From NCBI RefSeq assembly GCF_900100665.1, contig NZ_FNCS01000001.1, positions 67,001 to 131,000 on the forward strand: DNA of 64,000 bases, written 5' to 3'. This DNA is from Pelagibacterium luteolum. Its GTDB lineage: Bacteria > Pseudomonadota > Alphaproteobacteria > Rhizobiales > Devosiaceae. A program made the position numbers and the translations under genes. Shown one piece after another: positions 18,567-27,339 of the stretch; the first letter of the stretch is position 1, and each line of letters begins with the position of its first letter. Below the pieces are notes generated by a model. That model was given only the letters and a program-made list of their open reading frames with translations. It made no database searches and had not been told where the DNA came from.

Positions 18567-19253
18567 TCAGTGGTGATGAAGACGTTCGCGCAGTTCGGGC
18601 AACAGCTCGGCGGCCGTGCGTATTAAACGTCGCTCGAGCTCGCTTTCGGGCAGCATCTCGACGAACTGGATAGCGAAGCCGGGCTCAAGCGTTCGCACGA
18701 TGCGACCGACCACTGACCCTAGCGCCATGGGCGTTCCGATCTTGACCTCGATATCGGCGGAAACCGCAGCGCCGGACCGCGACAGGTCGATAACGAAACA
18801 GGGCACCAGGCGCCCATCAGCGAGCACGAGCGTCGATTCGGGATTGCGGGGATATATACGGGTGTGGCGGCGCAGATCGCTCACCGCGAAATTCTTGCGC
18901 TTTCCTAGCCACACGATCTTGTCCGCAAGGCGTTGCTTTTCGGCTTCCGACAGCTCCAGCGCCATGGTGAACCCGAACCCCAGCGTGCGTTGCACCTGTC
19001 CACGCAGGCGCCCGAACTCTGGAAAATGGGTAACGACCCAATCGCCCACATTTCCGCTAACCGGCGCCGCGAGGCCCATCATCGCCGGCGAAATGCGCTG
19101 AATGCGGCAAGCGAACTCCGAGACCTTGCGATCCTGGACATGTTTCCACTTTTCAAGATGATACCGGCCCGGCATATTGGCCAAAAGCCTCACACTATCG
19201 TCAAGCGCGGACCGAAACGTTGCATCGGCAACGGACTTGGCCGGAGTTGCCAT
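18567..19253 (-). CDS. PilZ-domain protein
   Basis: 228 residues from the ATG at 19251-19253, with AGAAGG upstream. The C-terminal part has PilZ features: an RRHTRIYP segment (RxxxR c-di-GMP-binding motif) near residue 125 and a later DLSRSGAAV that matches the D/NxSxxG motif. The N-terminal about 110 residues look like a second, diverged PilZ-like fold. PilZ domains bind cyclic di-GMP and act as effectors; motility or surface polysaccharide targets are typical but not shown here. Divergent from tusA across 139 bp. Confidence 0.8.
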   Translation of the reverse strand: MATPAKSVADATFRSALDDSVRLLANMPGRYHLEKWKHVQDRKVSEFACRIQRISPAMMGLAAPVSGNVGDWVVTHFPEFGRLRGQVQRTLGFGFTMALELSEAEKQRLADKIVWLGKRKNFAVSDLRRHTRIYPRNPESTLVLADGRLVPCFVIDLSRSGAAVSADIEVKIGTPMALGSVVGRIVRTLEPGFAIQFVEMLPESELERRLIRTAAELLPELRERLHHH

Positions 19254-19392
19254 CTCCGAGAACCTTCTTCTCTCGTAATTCTCCTTAAGGTACTTCACAC
19301 CATTAAATAATCTATTGCCAACGCTGTCCGACGTCCGATGATTTGAAAATCGGATGCCCGGGGCCCAAACAACGAAAGTCACTTCAAGAGTA

Positions 19393-19617
19393 ATGACTGA
19401 GAGCATTCTCGACGCCCGCGGACTAAAATGCCCGCTTCCCGTCCTCAAGGCGGAAAAGCGTCTGGCCGAGATCCCAGCAGGAACGCGGCTGGTCATTCTG
19501 GCCACAGACCCGATGGCGAAGATCGATATTCCCCATTTCTGTCAGCAGAACGGGTACGATGTCAGCACCAGCCAGACTGACGGCCAACTGCGCTTCGAGA
19601 TTGTGAAGGCAGATTAG
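19393..19617 (+). CDS. tusA: TusA-family sulfur carrier protein
   Basis: 74 residues from the ATG at 19393. The CPxP motif CPLPVL, with the persulfide Cys at residue 13, lies after the family-typical LDARGLK. The short two-layer alpha/beta fold length fits. TusA relays sulfur in tRNA 2-thiouridine and molybdenum-cofactor pathways, but alphaproteobacterial paralogs may have other partners, and no tusBCD genes are nearby. A longer frame starting at 19354 is not supported by the family. Confidence 0.9.
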   Translation: MTESILDARGLKCPLPVLKAEKRLAEIPAGTRLVILATDPMAKIDIPHFCQQNGYDVSTSQTDGQLRFEIVKAD

Positions 19618-19638
19618 CTCAGGCGATCTCGAAGGCAG

Positions 19639-20811
19639 CTAGAGAAACGGCTGCGCGAGACTTGATCCGGACTGTCCGCTCGGCTGTAGCGAGATGATCG
19701 AAGAATCGCCAAAGCCCGTCGTAGCCACTTCTTCATTGTCATTGGCAGCAACCGACGGTGAGCCCGGCATGGCCGGCCGCGGCCGCGGCAATGGAACGTC
19801 GGCCAACCGTCCCAATATGGTGGCACGGTGAGTGGGCGGAACGATCGTGTCGTTAAGATAGGAAATCTGCCCCTCAAGACCCGCGGAAAACGCTTCGGCG
19901 CGTTCTGCCCGATACTGCTCGGCATTGGCGCCACAGATATTGGCGCGCATATCAACGGGCAGGAGCCCCGTCTGGTTGACGATATCGAGAACATTGCGGC
20001 CTGTGCCGCGATAGCCGCCGGCAAACCCCGAAAACAGCATCTGAGCCGTCATCTCGCCGCGCTCGCGCGACGAATTCGCGCCGAACGTAACCGCCATCAA
20101 ATGGCGCCCGCCGCGCAGAGCCGTCGCGACGACATTGAGGCCCGACGCGCAGATATAGCCGGTTTTCATGCCATCGGTGCCCTCAAAGCTCGTCAGCAAT
20201 TCATTGTTGGTATGCATGCGGGTCTGACCCGTCTCGACCGTACGCGTTGAGAAGATCGCATCGTATTGCGGAAAGCGCGCACGGATCGTAAGGGCAATCA
20301 TCGCCATGTCGCGCGCGGTCGTGACTTGGGCCGGATCATGCAGGCCGTGCGGATTGACGAAATGGGTACCCGTCAGCCCCATCATCCTGGCGCGCGCATT
20401 CATCATCTCGATAAAGGCCGGCTCACTACCCGCGATCGTCTCGCCGATAGCAATGGCGATGTCGTTGGCCGATTTGATGATGAGGAAATAAAGCGCGTCC
20501 TCCATGGTAATTGCCGTGCCGACCGGAAAGCCCATTTTCGACGGCGGCACGCTCAACGCGTTGGCGGACGTGATCACAGGCGTGGCCAAGGACGCCTGCC
20601 CGGTTTCGATCGCTTCGAACGCGATGAGCGCGGTCATGAGCTTTGTGAGTGACGCCGGATGCCAGGGCACGCCAGCTTCATTCTCGTAGAGCACCTCATT
20701 GGTGCGCATATCGATCAGAAGCTGCGGCATGGCCTGGGCGAACGAGACGCTGGCCGCCATTGCCCCGATAACCAGAAGCACAACCGCCGATGCTCGCCGC
20801 CATAACCGCAC
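19639..20811 (-). CDS. D-alanyl-D-alanine carboxypeptidase (peptidase S11, DacA-type)
   Basis: 390 residues from a GTG at 20809-20811, chosen because it gives a clean signal peptide (basic start, hydrophobic core, cleavage after FAQA); a TTG at 20877 would add 22 residues ahead of it. The three penicillin-binding motifs are present: SLTK (SxxK), SAN (SxN) and KTG in MKTGY. The enzyme trims the terminal D-Ala from peptidoglycan pentapeptides in the periplasm. The C-terminal 90 residues are Pro/Ser-rich and diverged from the DacA C-terminal domain. Confidence 0.9.
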   Translation of the reverse strand: MRLWRRASAVVLLVIGAMAASVSFAQAMPQLLIDMRTNEVLYENEAGVPWHPASLTKLMTALIAFEAIETGQASLATPVITSANALSVPPSKMGFPVGTAITMEDALYFLIIKSANDIAIAIGETIAGSEPAFIEMMNARARMMGLTGTHFVNPHGLHDPAQVTTARDMAMIALTIRARFPQYDAIFSTRTVETGQTRMHTNNELLTSFEGTDGMKTGYICASGLNVVATALRGGRHLMAVTFGANSSRERGEMTAQMLFSGFAGGYRGTGRNVLDIVNQTGLLPVDMRANICGANAEQYRAERAEAFSAGLEGQISYLNDTIVPPTHRATILGRLADVPLPRPRPAMPGSPSVAANDNEEVATTGFGDSSIISLQPSGQSGSSLAQPFL

Positions 20812-21016
20812 TGCTCTACCGCTCCGTAAATGAAAGATGAATAAGACGGACCTGCATAACAGGGCAATTTTGGCCAAACAATGCCCACGCCATCACGATC
20901 CCCCGACCACTGACGCGGGGCTCCCGCAGTGTGACCCGCGCGCGCCACATGCCCGGGTTTCCAAAAATGTGCCATTGGCTTATAAAGAAGGCATGGGGTT
21001 AAAGGGAGAGATTTCG

Positions 21017-21412
21017 ATGTCCGTCGAGCCCGACGAAGCAATGGTTTGCACGGCGATGGGCGATATTTTGAACCGCATCGGCGACAAATGGAGCGTCATG
21101 GTGGTGGGGCGACTAAAAGGCGGCACCATGCGGTTTTCCGAACTGCGCCGCGCAATTGACGGCGTTTCCCAGCGCATGCTGACCCTCACCCTGCGCAATC
21201 TCGAACGCGATGGTCTGGTGACGCGAACCGTTTATCCGGAAATTCCGCCGCGCGTTGAATATGCCCTGACCGAGCTCGGGCAAACCCTCACCGGTCCGAT
21301 TGGCGCGCTGTGGGATTGGGCCGCCGAGCACCAGGATGCCATTTCTCAATCTCGCACGAGTTACGACCGCGCCCAGATGATGGCGCATGAACCCATTCGT
21401 CGCCGCGCCTAA
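21017..21412 (+). CDS. HxlR-family transcriptional regulator
   Basis: 131 residues. The HxlR winged-helix core is clear: IGDKWSVMVVGRL, MRFSELRRAIDGVSQRML (recognition helix) and LTELGQTL. A Cys sits at position 11, where redox-sensing members have one. The ATG at 21017 follows GGGAGAG; an ATG at 20993 is the alternative. The target is unknown: no oxidoreductase gene, the usual partner, is adjacent. Confidence 0.9.
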   Translation: MSVEPDEAMVCTAMGDILNRIGDKWSVMVVGRLKGGTMRFSELRRAIDGVSQRMLTLTLRNLERDGLVTRTVYPEIPPRVEYALTELGQTLTGPIGALWDWAAEHQDAISQSRTSYDRAQMMAHEPIRRRA

Positions 21413-21417
21413 CCGCT

Positions 21418-22377
21418 TTACGGCGTTACAGCGACATGAAGATGGTCGAGATGCACCCGGTCAGTGAACGACCGCCGGTCTGACCCATCGATGTCCCATG
21501 GCGATCCGACCTGGCTCAATTCGGGCTGGTCATAAAGCCAGCGAACGACCTCGTATGTCGCTGTCCCCTGTGCCTGCTCGTCGATCACCAGATTTTCGCC
21601 GATCCTGTAGATGTCGACGGCACGGCCGCGGGTATGGTCGGACTGCCGGTCGGTGCCGAACACCTCGTAGGGATGCCCTTCCGAAAGCGTCACGACACCA
21701 TAAGGCGTAATATCGGCGAGCCGCGCCATCAACCGCAGCAATTTATCCGAGATCTGGCCTGAAAAAATGTCCCACCGCGCGGAGTCCGGCATTTCGATCC
21801 GCGGATCGTTGACCACTGCAAGGGCCTCAGCGGACAACATGGTGGGCGGCATCACCGGCGTTACGCCAGTGGACGCAAGACGATCGAACCGCCAGACGCC
21901 GTTTGACATCACAAGTCTGATATCGAGCGTGCGCACAAAGGCTTGCAGACCGGTGTCGGTGCCGACCAGCTGTTCCGTGACCACCATTACCGAGATACGG
22001 GTGTCGGTCAGGCCGCCCAGTTGCGGGTAGATAATGCGACCCTCGGACCACGTCCCAGGGACATACAGCAATGGCGCGAGTTCAACAGCGTGCTGACCGG
22101 CAAAACCCAAACGCCCAGCGATATCGGCTTCCGTTTCACCGTCCGCATAAGTCGTGAGCGCCAGAGCAATCTGGCTGGCTAGCCGCTTGGCGTTGGGATG
22201 AGTTTCGTTGGCCGACAGCGGCTCGGCGCCGCCCTGATGCGGCGCCAAGGGTAAAATGGATAGGGTATCAGCTGCGCTCTGCTGCAGCACCGAGTGGAGA
22301 AGGATGGACTGCGCCCAGACGGTTTGGATAGGCACGGACAACAATCCGATGATTGCGATTGTCGTCCAAATCCTCAT
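21418..22377 (-). CDS. Secreted M15-like (D-Ala-D-Ala peptidase fold) protein
   Basis: 319 residues from the ATG at 22375-22377, with GAGGAAGG six bases upstream. A signal peptide ends near TVWA. The C-terminal third shows the M15/hedgehog-type zinc site: SDHTRGRAVDI (H and D ligands) and HLDHLHVA (final ligand). The N-terminal two thirds match nothing I recognise. It probably acts on peptidoglycan or is a non-catalytic relative. Its 5' end overlaps the GNAT gene by 110 bp in another frame. Confidence 0.65.
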   Translation of the reverse strand: MRIWTTIAIIGLLSVPIQTVWAQSILLHSVLQQSAADTLSILPLAPHQGGAEPLSANETHPNAKRLASQIALALTTYADGETEADIAGRLGFAGQHAVELAPLLYVPGTWSEGRIIYPQLGGLTDTRISVMVVTEQLVGTDTGLQAFVRTLDIRLVMSNGVWRFDRLASTGVTPVMPPTMLSAEALAVVNDPRIEMPDSARWDIFSGQISDKLLRLMARLADITPYGVVTLSEGHPYEVFGTDRQSDHTRGRAVDIYRIGENLVIDEQAQGTATYEVVRWLYDQPELSQVGSPWDIDGSDRRSFTDRVHLDHLHVAVTP

Positions 22378-23029
22378 AAGCACCTTCCTCGTCCAAGATC
22401 ATTTTGTATTCACGCAAGACCGCACCATCCTGAGACTGACGGGAATTGACCAGCCGGCACCCGAGCCTTTCAAAGAATGGGGTACCGAGTCCACCCTCCT
22501 CTGTGACGAGGACGGCTTTGTGAACGCCCCGCGCACTCGCTTTTGCCTTAAACGTCTCGATGAGCTGGCGTCCTATCCCGCGCCTCCGAGCGGCATCTGA
22601 CGTCACGATGTGACTGAGAACCGACAGCTGCGGCGCGACCGCGCCGGTGCTCGGCGAAGAGGCGGTAAGACCCATATGGCGCGCCAGACCGCGTGAGTAT
22701 CGTCCCAATCGCGTACGCGCGAAGGTGATTGCGGCGTGCGGATGAGTAAGCATTGCGGTGCCGCCCACCATCGCCATCTGCATACCCATATTGCGAGTGA
22801 CCCAACGGTAATGCTCGGCATTTGATGTCGTCGCAAACAACGCGCCTATCACGCCATCGTCCCCACGCGCGACAAGCGCTATTCCATACGGAGATTGGGC
22901 AAAACTGCGCTGATAAAGGCCAAGAAATTCCCGCCCGAGCTTTGGGAACAACCCCAGGCGGAGATTCTTTCTATGCAGGTCGACAGTGGCCGGGATATCG
23001 TCCGGTTCGAGAGATCCGATGCTCAACAT
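22268..23029 (-). CDS. GNAT-family N-acetyltransferase
   Basis: 253 residues from ATG 23027-23029 (GTG at 23041 possible). The acetyl-CoA-binding motif A is VTSDAARRRGIGRQLIE, in the R-x-x-G-x-G/A form, and the FFERLGCRLV segment fits motif B. After the GNAT fold ends (about residue 215) a tail of some 35 polar residues follows, and this tail is what overlaps the downstream M15-like gene by 110 bp. Substrate unknown; resembles small-molecule or ribosomal-protein-type acetyltransferases. Confidence 0.8.
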   Translation of the reverse strand: MLSIGSLEPDDIPATVDLHRKNLRLGLFPKLGREFLGLYQRSFAQSPYGIALVARGDDGVIGALFATTSNAEHYRWVTRNMGMQMAMVGGTAMLTHPHAAITFARTRLGRYSRGLARHMGLTASSPSTGAVAPQLSVLSHIVTSDAARRRGIGRQLIETFKAKASARGVHKAVLVTEEGGLGTPFFERLGCRLVNSRQSQDGAVLREYKMILDEEGAYEDLDDNRNHRIVVRAYPNRLGAVHPSPLGAAAERS

Positions 23030-23149
23030 GACACTACCCACCCGCGTTAACTTTCATTGCGAAAACCTTAACGCCCTGAGATATGGGATGTTCCAGACCA
23101 CCCCGGATTTGTGATCACATAACGGATAGACGGCAGGAACCGGTGTGAG

Positions 23150-24562
23150 ATGACCAAGGAAATCGAACTCAAGCTGACGCTGTTGCCCGACCACGCCGAC
23201 GCTGCGGGCCACTGGCTTACGACACGTGGCGAGATCACTCACCGTTCGTTGCATTCGGTCTATTTCGATACGCCTGCACAGTTCCTGCTCAAATCGGGCA
23301 TGACTTTGAGGTTACGCCACGATGGCCATCAGTGGATCCAGACCATCAAGTCGGGCTCACGCAACGGGGTCGGCCTTTTCGACCGCGACGAGTGGGAAAA
23401 GCCGGTGCCAGATCGCGCAATCGATATCGCTGACACACCGCTTGCCGGCCTTCCGCCCCAAACCCGCAGCGCCATGGCTGAAACCTTTTCGCTCGACGTC
23501 GAGCGGCGCGTAGTGCTCGCGGAACACGATGGCAGCACGGTTGAGATCGCGCTCGATATGGGCACGGTGAAAGCAGCGGATCGCTACCAGGCGCTGAGCG
23601 AGGCAGAGCTGGAACTCAAATCGGGCTCGACTGACGCGCTATTCGATCTCGCCCGATCCCTCGACGCGATCGCGCCGATAAGAATCGGCGTACGCGCCAA
23701 ATCAGATCTCGGCTACGGCCTGCTCGGACCGCTCGAGGATAGCGTGAAAGCCGACGCCGTGAGGATCGACCCAAATGGATCGGTCGAAGACGCATTCTTT
23801 CTCATCGCTTCCTCATGCATCGCGCAATACAGGCTCAACGAAGATATTCTGCTGCGCCGCCAGACGCCCGAGGCGCTGCACCAGGCGCGTGTAGGCCTGC
23901 GGCGGCTGCGGTCGGCGCTAAAGATTTTCAAGGCCGTCCTCGATCCCCACTCGCGCGACGCGTTCAATGATGAGCTCAAATGGCTTGCCGGGATATTGGG
24001 CACGGCGCGCGATCTCGATATCAAGCTCGCCGCGATGCCGCAGGGCCCCGAGGCGGCCCTTGTGCAGGAAGCCCGCGACGCGGCCTACCGCACGCTTGGC
24101 GAGACGCTGATCCAGGCGCGACCGCGTCTCCTGATGCTCGATATCGTGCAATGGCTTACCGATGGTGCGGCAAGCTCGGCGCCCCAAGGCAGGGCCGCGG
24201 CAAAACTCCCTGTCGTGGATTTGGCAAACAGCGCGCTGGACAAATTGTTTCGCAAACTCAAAGCGTCAGCCAAGGGATTTGCCGTTCGGACCGACCAGGA
24301 ACGGCACGAAACCCGCAAGCTCGCCAAGACGCTACGCTATGGCACCGAGTTCTTTGCAGCGGTCTATGACGGCAAGCGCAAGGCCAAGCACCATCAAAAG
24401 CTGAGCAACCGGCTGGGCGCGCTTCAGGATGCCTTGGGCGAGCTCAACGATTTGACAACGATCGATACCGAAGTGGGGCGCACCCTGGACAAATCCGTAC
24501 TTTTAGCGACCGCTTCCGAACGTCTGGATGAGGTCCTGGCAGTCAAGCGGTTCTGGTCGTAA
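23150..24562 (+). CDS. CYTH and CHAD domain protein (triphosphatase-type)
   Basis: 470 residues. The N-terminal CYTH domain opens with the ExExK motif (EIELK, residues 4-8) and has alternating basic/acidic strands for triphosphate binding. The C-terminal CHAD domain (about 215-460) is helical with repeated His/Arg positions (LHQARVGLRRLRSALK; HETRKLAKTLRYG). CYTH enzymes hydrolyse inorganic tripolyphosphate; CHAD domains bind polyphosphate. A link to phosphate storage is inferred. Convergent with, and 6 bp from, the DedA gene. Confidence 0.93.
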   Translation: MTKEIELKLTLLPDHADAAGHWLTTRGEITHRSLHSVYFDTPAQFLLKSGMTLRLRHDGHQWIQTIKSGSRNGVGLFDRDEWEKPVPDRAIDIADTPLAGLPPQTRSAMAETFSLDVERRVVLAEHDGSTVEIALDMGTVKAADRYQALSEAELELKSGSTDALFDLARSLDAIAPIRIGVRAKSDLGYGLLGPLEDSVKADAVRIDPNGSVEDAFFLIASSCIAQYRLNEDILLRRQTPEALHQARVGLRRLRSALKIFKAVLDPHSRDAFNDELKWLAGILGTARDLDIKLAAMPQGPEAALVQEARDAAYRTLGETLIQARPRLLMLDIVQWLTDGAASSAPQGRAAAKLPVVDLANSALDKLFRKLKASAKGFAVRTDQERHETRKLAKTLRYGTEFFAAVYDGKRKAKHHQKLSNRLGALQDALGELNDLTTIDTEVGRTLDKSVLLATASERLDEVLAVKRFWS

Positions 24563-24568
24563 TGGCGA

Positions 24569-25177
24569 TCAGCCGATGTCCTTGATCGGCTTCCATGTGA
24601 CGAAGCGATAGATATAGATCACCACCGCGAGGACCACGACGCCCGTCGAGACGGGATCCACCCAGGCTTCAACGATATGATAGCCCTCGTGGAGAACGTA
24701 GCCTGCGCCGGTGAGGATTGCGGTCCACGCCAATGTGCCGATGGCCGAGATGCCCAAAAATTTCCAGAACGGCATCGCAGCCAGCCCTGCAGGGACGGAG
24801 ATCAGGGTGCGGATGGCGGGGATGAGCCTGCCGATCAATACCGCCCAGACGCCATAGCGCGCGAACCAGTCGACAGCCATGTCGATATCGCGCTCGGTGA
24901 TGGTGGCGACCCGGCCGAGCTTGTTGCAGAGCGCATGGAAGCGTTTCAGCCCCAAGAGGCGTGCCGCGAAATACCACAGCATGGTGCCAAACAACGAGCC
25001 TGCACTGCCCGCCAGGAGCACACCCAGCCCGTTGAGCTGGCCATTTGCCGCGGCAAAGCCTGCGAACGGCATGATCAGTTCGGACGGAATGGGTGGGAAG
25101 ACGTTTTCGGCCACCATGAGCATGAAGATGCCGACATAACCCCATTCGGTGATGGTCGAGATGATCCAGTCGCTCAT
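24569..25177 (-). CDS. DedA-family membrane protein
   Basis: 202 residues, with 4-5 hydrophobic segments. DedA motifs are present: ENVFPPIPSE with the conserved acidic residues, and GRLIPAIRTLISVPAG, the F/GRxxPxxR signature. DedA proteins are flippase-like transporters (C55-phosphate or phospholipid recycling). The ATG at 25175-25177 lies 50 bp from the tRNA gene. A second SNARE-associated family member lies on the other side of that tRNA. Confidence 0.9.
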   Translation of the reverse strand: MSDWIISTITEWGYVGIFMLMVAENVFPPIPSELIMPFAGFAAANGQLNGLGVLLAGSAGSLFGTMLWYFAARLLGLKRFHALCNKLGRVATITERDIDMAVDWFARYGVWAVLIGRLIPAIRTLISVPAGLAAMPFWKFLGISAIGTLAWTAILTGAGYVLHEGYHIVEAWVDPVSTGVVVLAVVIYIYRFVTWKPIKDIG

Positions 25178-25226
25178 GGTTTTCCCTTGGCTAGAATGAG
25201 ATGGTGGTCCACGGACAAGGGAAGGA

Positions 25227-25313
25227 TGGTGCGGGCGGTCGGAATCGAACCGACACTCTGTTTCCAGAACCAGATTTTGAGTCTGGCGCGTCTACCAGTT
25301 CCGCCACGCCCGC
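25227..25313 (-). tRNA. tRNA-Leu (anticodon CAA)
   Basis: An 87-nt cloverleaf on the minus strand, starting GCGGGCGTGGCGGAA and ending in an encoded CCA. The acceptor stem pairs GCGGGCG with CGCCCGC; the T-arm carries GGTTCGATTCC. The anticodon loop is CTCAAAA, giving anticodon CAA (reads UUG). A long variable arm, as in class II leucine tRNAs, is present. Confidence 0.97.
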
Positions 25314-25521
25314 AGCAGGTTCGGCAACGCGGCGGACTATAGGCAAAGCGGCTCTGGCGTCAATCGGTCAATTGCATCGCACTTGCTCTTTCCGGCGCTT
25401 TTGTAGGATAGGAACGAGATCGGGCGCCGCCGCCGTAAATCCGGCGTGATCGCAATTGAAATCCTGTGGCGCATCGGACAAGGCTTCGCGCGCCGAAATC
25501 GAACGGGACGCCATATAAAGC

Positions 25522-26100
25522 ATGCTTCGCAGACTATACGACTGGGCCATGGACATGGCCGCCAGCCGCAAGGCGCCCTATGCACTGGCCGGCGTGAGCT
25601 TTGCCGAAAGCTCGTTCTTTCCCATCCCGCCCGATGTCATGCTGATTCCGATGGTGGTCGCCGATCGTAAATCGGCGTTCTGGAATGCCGCGCTATGCAC
25701 CGTATTTTCGGTGCTAGGAGGCATTTTCGGCTATCTGATCGGGATGTACCTGTTCGAGCCCCTCGCGCGCCCGATCATCGAATTTTATCACTATGATGCA
25801 GCATTCGAGCAATTGCAGGCCTGGTTCGCCGATTACGGATTGCTGATCGTTTTCATCGCCGGGTTTACGCCTGTGCCCTATAAAGTCTTTACGATTGCGT
25901 CGGGCTTCGCCGGGCTGGCGCTGCCGGTGTTTATCCTGGGGTCTGTCATCTCCCGCGGCGCCCGGTTTTTCCTCGTCGCCACGCTCCTTTACTTCTTCGG
26001 GCCGGCGATCCGAGAGTTTATCGAAAAGCGCCTGGGGCTGATGACGCTTGTGTTTACAGTGCTGCTCGTTGGCGGTTTCGCCGCGATCCGATTTCTTTGA
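25522..26100 (+). CDS. YqaA/DedA-like SNARE-associated membrane protein
   Basis: 192 residues, 4-5 TM segments. AESSFFPIPPDVML carries the E-x-x-x-x-P-I-P motif of the VTT/SNARE-associated Golgi superfamily, and GFTPVPYKVFTIASG is the second re-entrant motif of YqaA-type proteins. Transport role is inferred from DedA relatives. It is followed after 14 bp by the DsbB-like gene, suggesting co-transcription. Confidence 0.88.
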   Translation: MLRRLYDWAMDMAASRKAPYALAGVSFAESSFFPIPPDVMLIPMVVADRKSAFWNAALCTVFSVLGGIFGYLIGMYLFEPLARPIIEFYHYDAAFEQLQAWFADYGLLIVFIAGFTPVPYKVFTIASGFAGLALPVFILGSVISRGARFFLVATLLYFFGPAIREFIEKRLGLMTLVFTVLLVGGFAAIRFL

Positions 26101-26114
26101 TAGGCTGAACCCAA

Positions 26115-26630
26115 ATGGCACACCTGATTTCATCCGCAACCGATCGGCTCCGCGCCGCGATCGCCTTCGCTCTTGGGCTTGCGTCGATCCTGGGCGCCCT
26201 CGCCTTCCAGTATATCGGCGGGCTTTATCCGTGTGAGCTTTGCCTTACCCAGCGCTGGCCCTACTACATCGGCCTGCCCATCCTTGCCTTGGCGTTGATC
26301 TTCTGGAAGCGGCTCACGGCCCCGATCCGTGCTGGCCTGATAGGCATCACCGCAGCACTTTTCGCCTGGGGCACTGGGGTTGGCGTCTATCACTCGGGTG
26401 TCGAATGGGGCTGGTGGCCGGGGCCGCAAAGCTGCACCGGCGTTGGCGACGACGCCATGAGCCTCGACATGCTTGGCGACATGAGCGATGTGCGGATCGT
26501 ACCGTGCGACGCCGTCCAATGGGAACTGTTCGGCGTCTCGCTGGCCGGGTTCAACGCGCTGATTTCCGCAGCGATCGTCGTGCTTCTGCTCCTCGCGATC
26601 ATCGGGCAGTTGCGTAACAAACCTGCCTGA
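26115..26630 (+). CDS. dsbB: Disulfide bond formation protein DsbB family
   Basis: 171 residues, four TM helices. The first periplasmic loop has CELC with the downstream QRWPYY that binds quinone in DsbB; the second loop has Cys in QSCTG and VPCD. DsbB reoxidises DsbA using quinones. No dsbA is in the window. Its stop abuts the HNH gene stop (convergent, no gap). Confidence 0.88.
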   Translation: MAHLISSATDRLRAAIAFALGLASILGALAFQYIGGLYPCELCLTQRWPYYIGLPILALALIFWKRLTAPIRAGLIGITAALFAWGTGVGVYHSGVEWGWWPGPQSCTGVGDDAMSLDMLGDMSDVRIVPCDAVQWELFGVSLAGFNALISAAIVVLLLLAIIGQLRNKPA

Positions 26631-27188
26631 TTACGGCTCGAGTTCGATATCCCAATAGAGATAATCGAGCCAGCTATCGTGGAGATAGTTGGGCGTAAAG
26701 GCGCGACCGTTGTTGTGCAGATCGTGAACCGTGGGCTGGTAAGGCGATTGTTTGGGGATCATCCCGATTTCCCGGGGCGTCCTGTTGGCCTTGCGCAGAT
26801 TGCAGGGTGAACAGGCAGCGACGATATTTTCCCATGTTGTCCGGCCACCCTTGGAACGGGGGATGACGTGATCGAACGTCAGATCGTGGCGGGAGCCGCA
26901 ATACTGGCACTGAAAGCGATCGCGCAGGAAAACATTGAAGCGGGTGAAGGCGGGGTATTTGGCGGGCTGAACATAGTCTTTGAGCGAAATAACGCTTGGG
27001 AGGCGCATTTCAAAGCTCGGACTTCGGACGATTTTGTCATATTCCGAAACGATGTGAACGCGCTCTAGGCAAACAGCCTTTATGGCGTCCTGCCAGTTCC
27101 ACAAGGACAATGGATAATAGCTGAGCGGCCTGAAATCGGCGTTCAGAACCAGAGTTGGGCACGACTCGGGTGACACATGAATTGTCAC
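26631..27188 (-). CDS. HNH endonuclease family protein
   Basis: 185 residues from a GTG at 27186-27188 with an excellent GGAGGG five bases upstream. The HNH core is CQYCG, FDHVIPRSKGG, WENIVAACSPCNLRK, with two CxxC zinc-binding pairs. Stand-alone HNH proteins of this length are conserved across alphaproteobacteria and not associated with phage here. Biological role not known; nicking or DNA repair is conceivable. Confidence 0.9.
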   Translation of the reverse strand: MTIHVSPESCPTLVLNADFRPLSYYPLSLWNWQDAIKAVCLERVHIVSEYDKIVRSPSFEMRLPSVISLKDYVQPAKYPAFTRFNVFLRDRFQCQYCGSRHDLTFDHVIPRSKGGRTTWENIVAACSPCNLRKANRTPREIGMIPKQSPYQPTVHDLHNNGRAFTPNYLHDSWLDYLYWDIELEP

Positions 27189-27339
27189 AAAAACCCTCCG
27201 GGGAATGGATCATCATCCCCGTCGCGCTCCCAACTCGAATGCGCTCTCACCGCGTGCCGGAAGCGCTCCGGCGATTCCATTCTCATACTCTACGCCCGAT
27301 GTGACAGGGCTGTGAAGAACTTTGTTGAAAACGCTTCGC

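Noticed and set aside
25227-25313. Genomic island attached at tRNA-Leu
   Set aside because: No integrase, no direct repeat of the tRNA 3' end nearby, and flanking genes look native.
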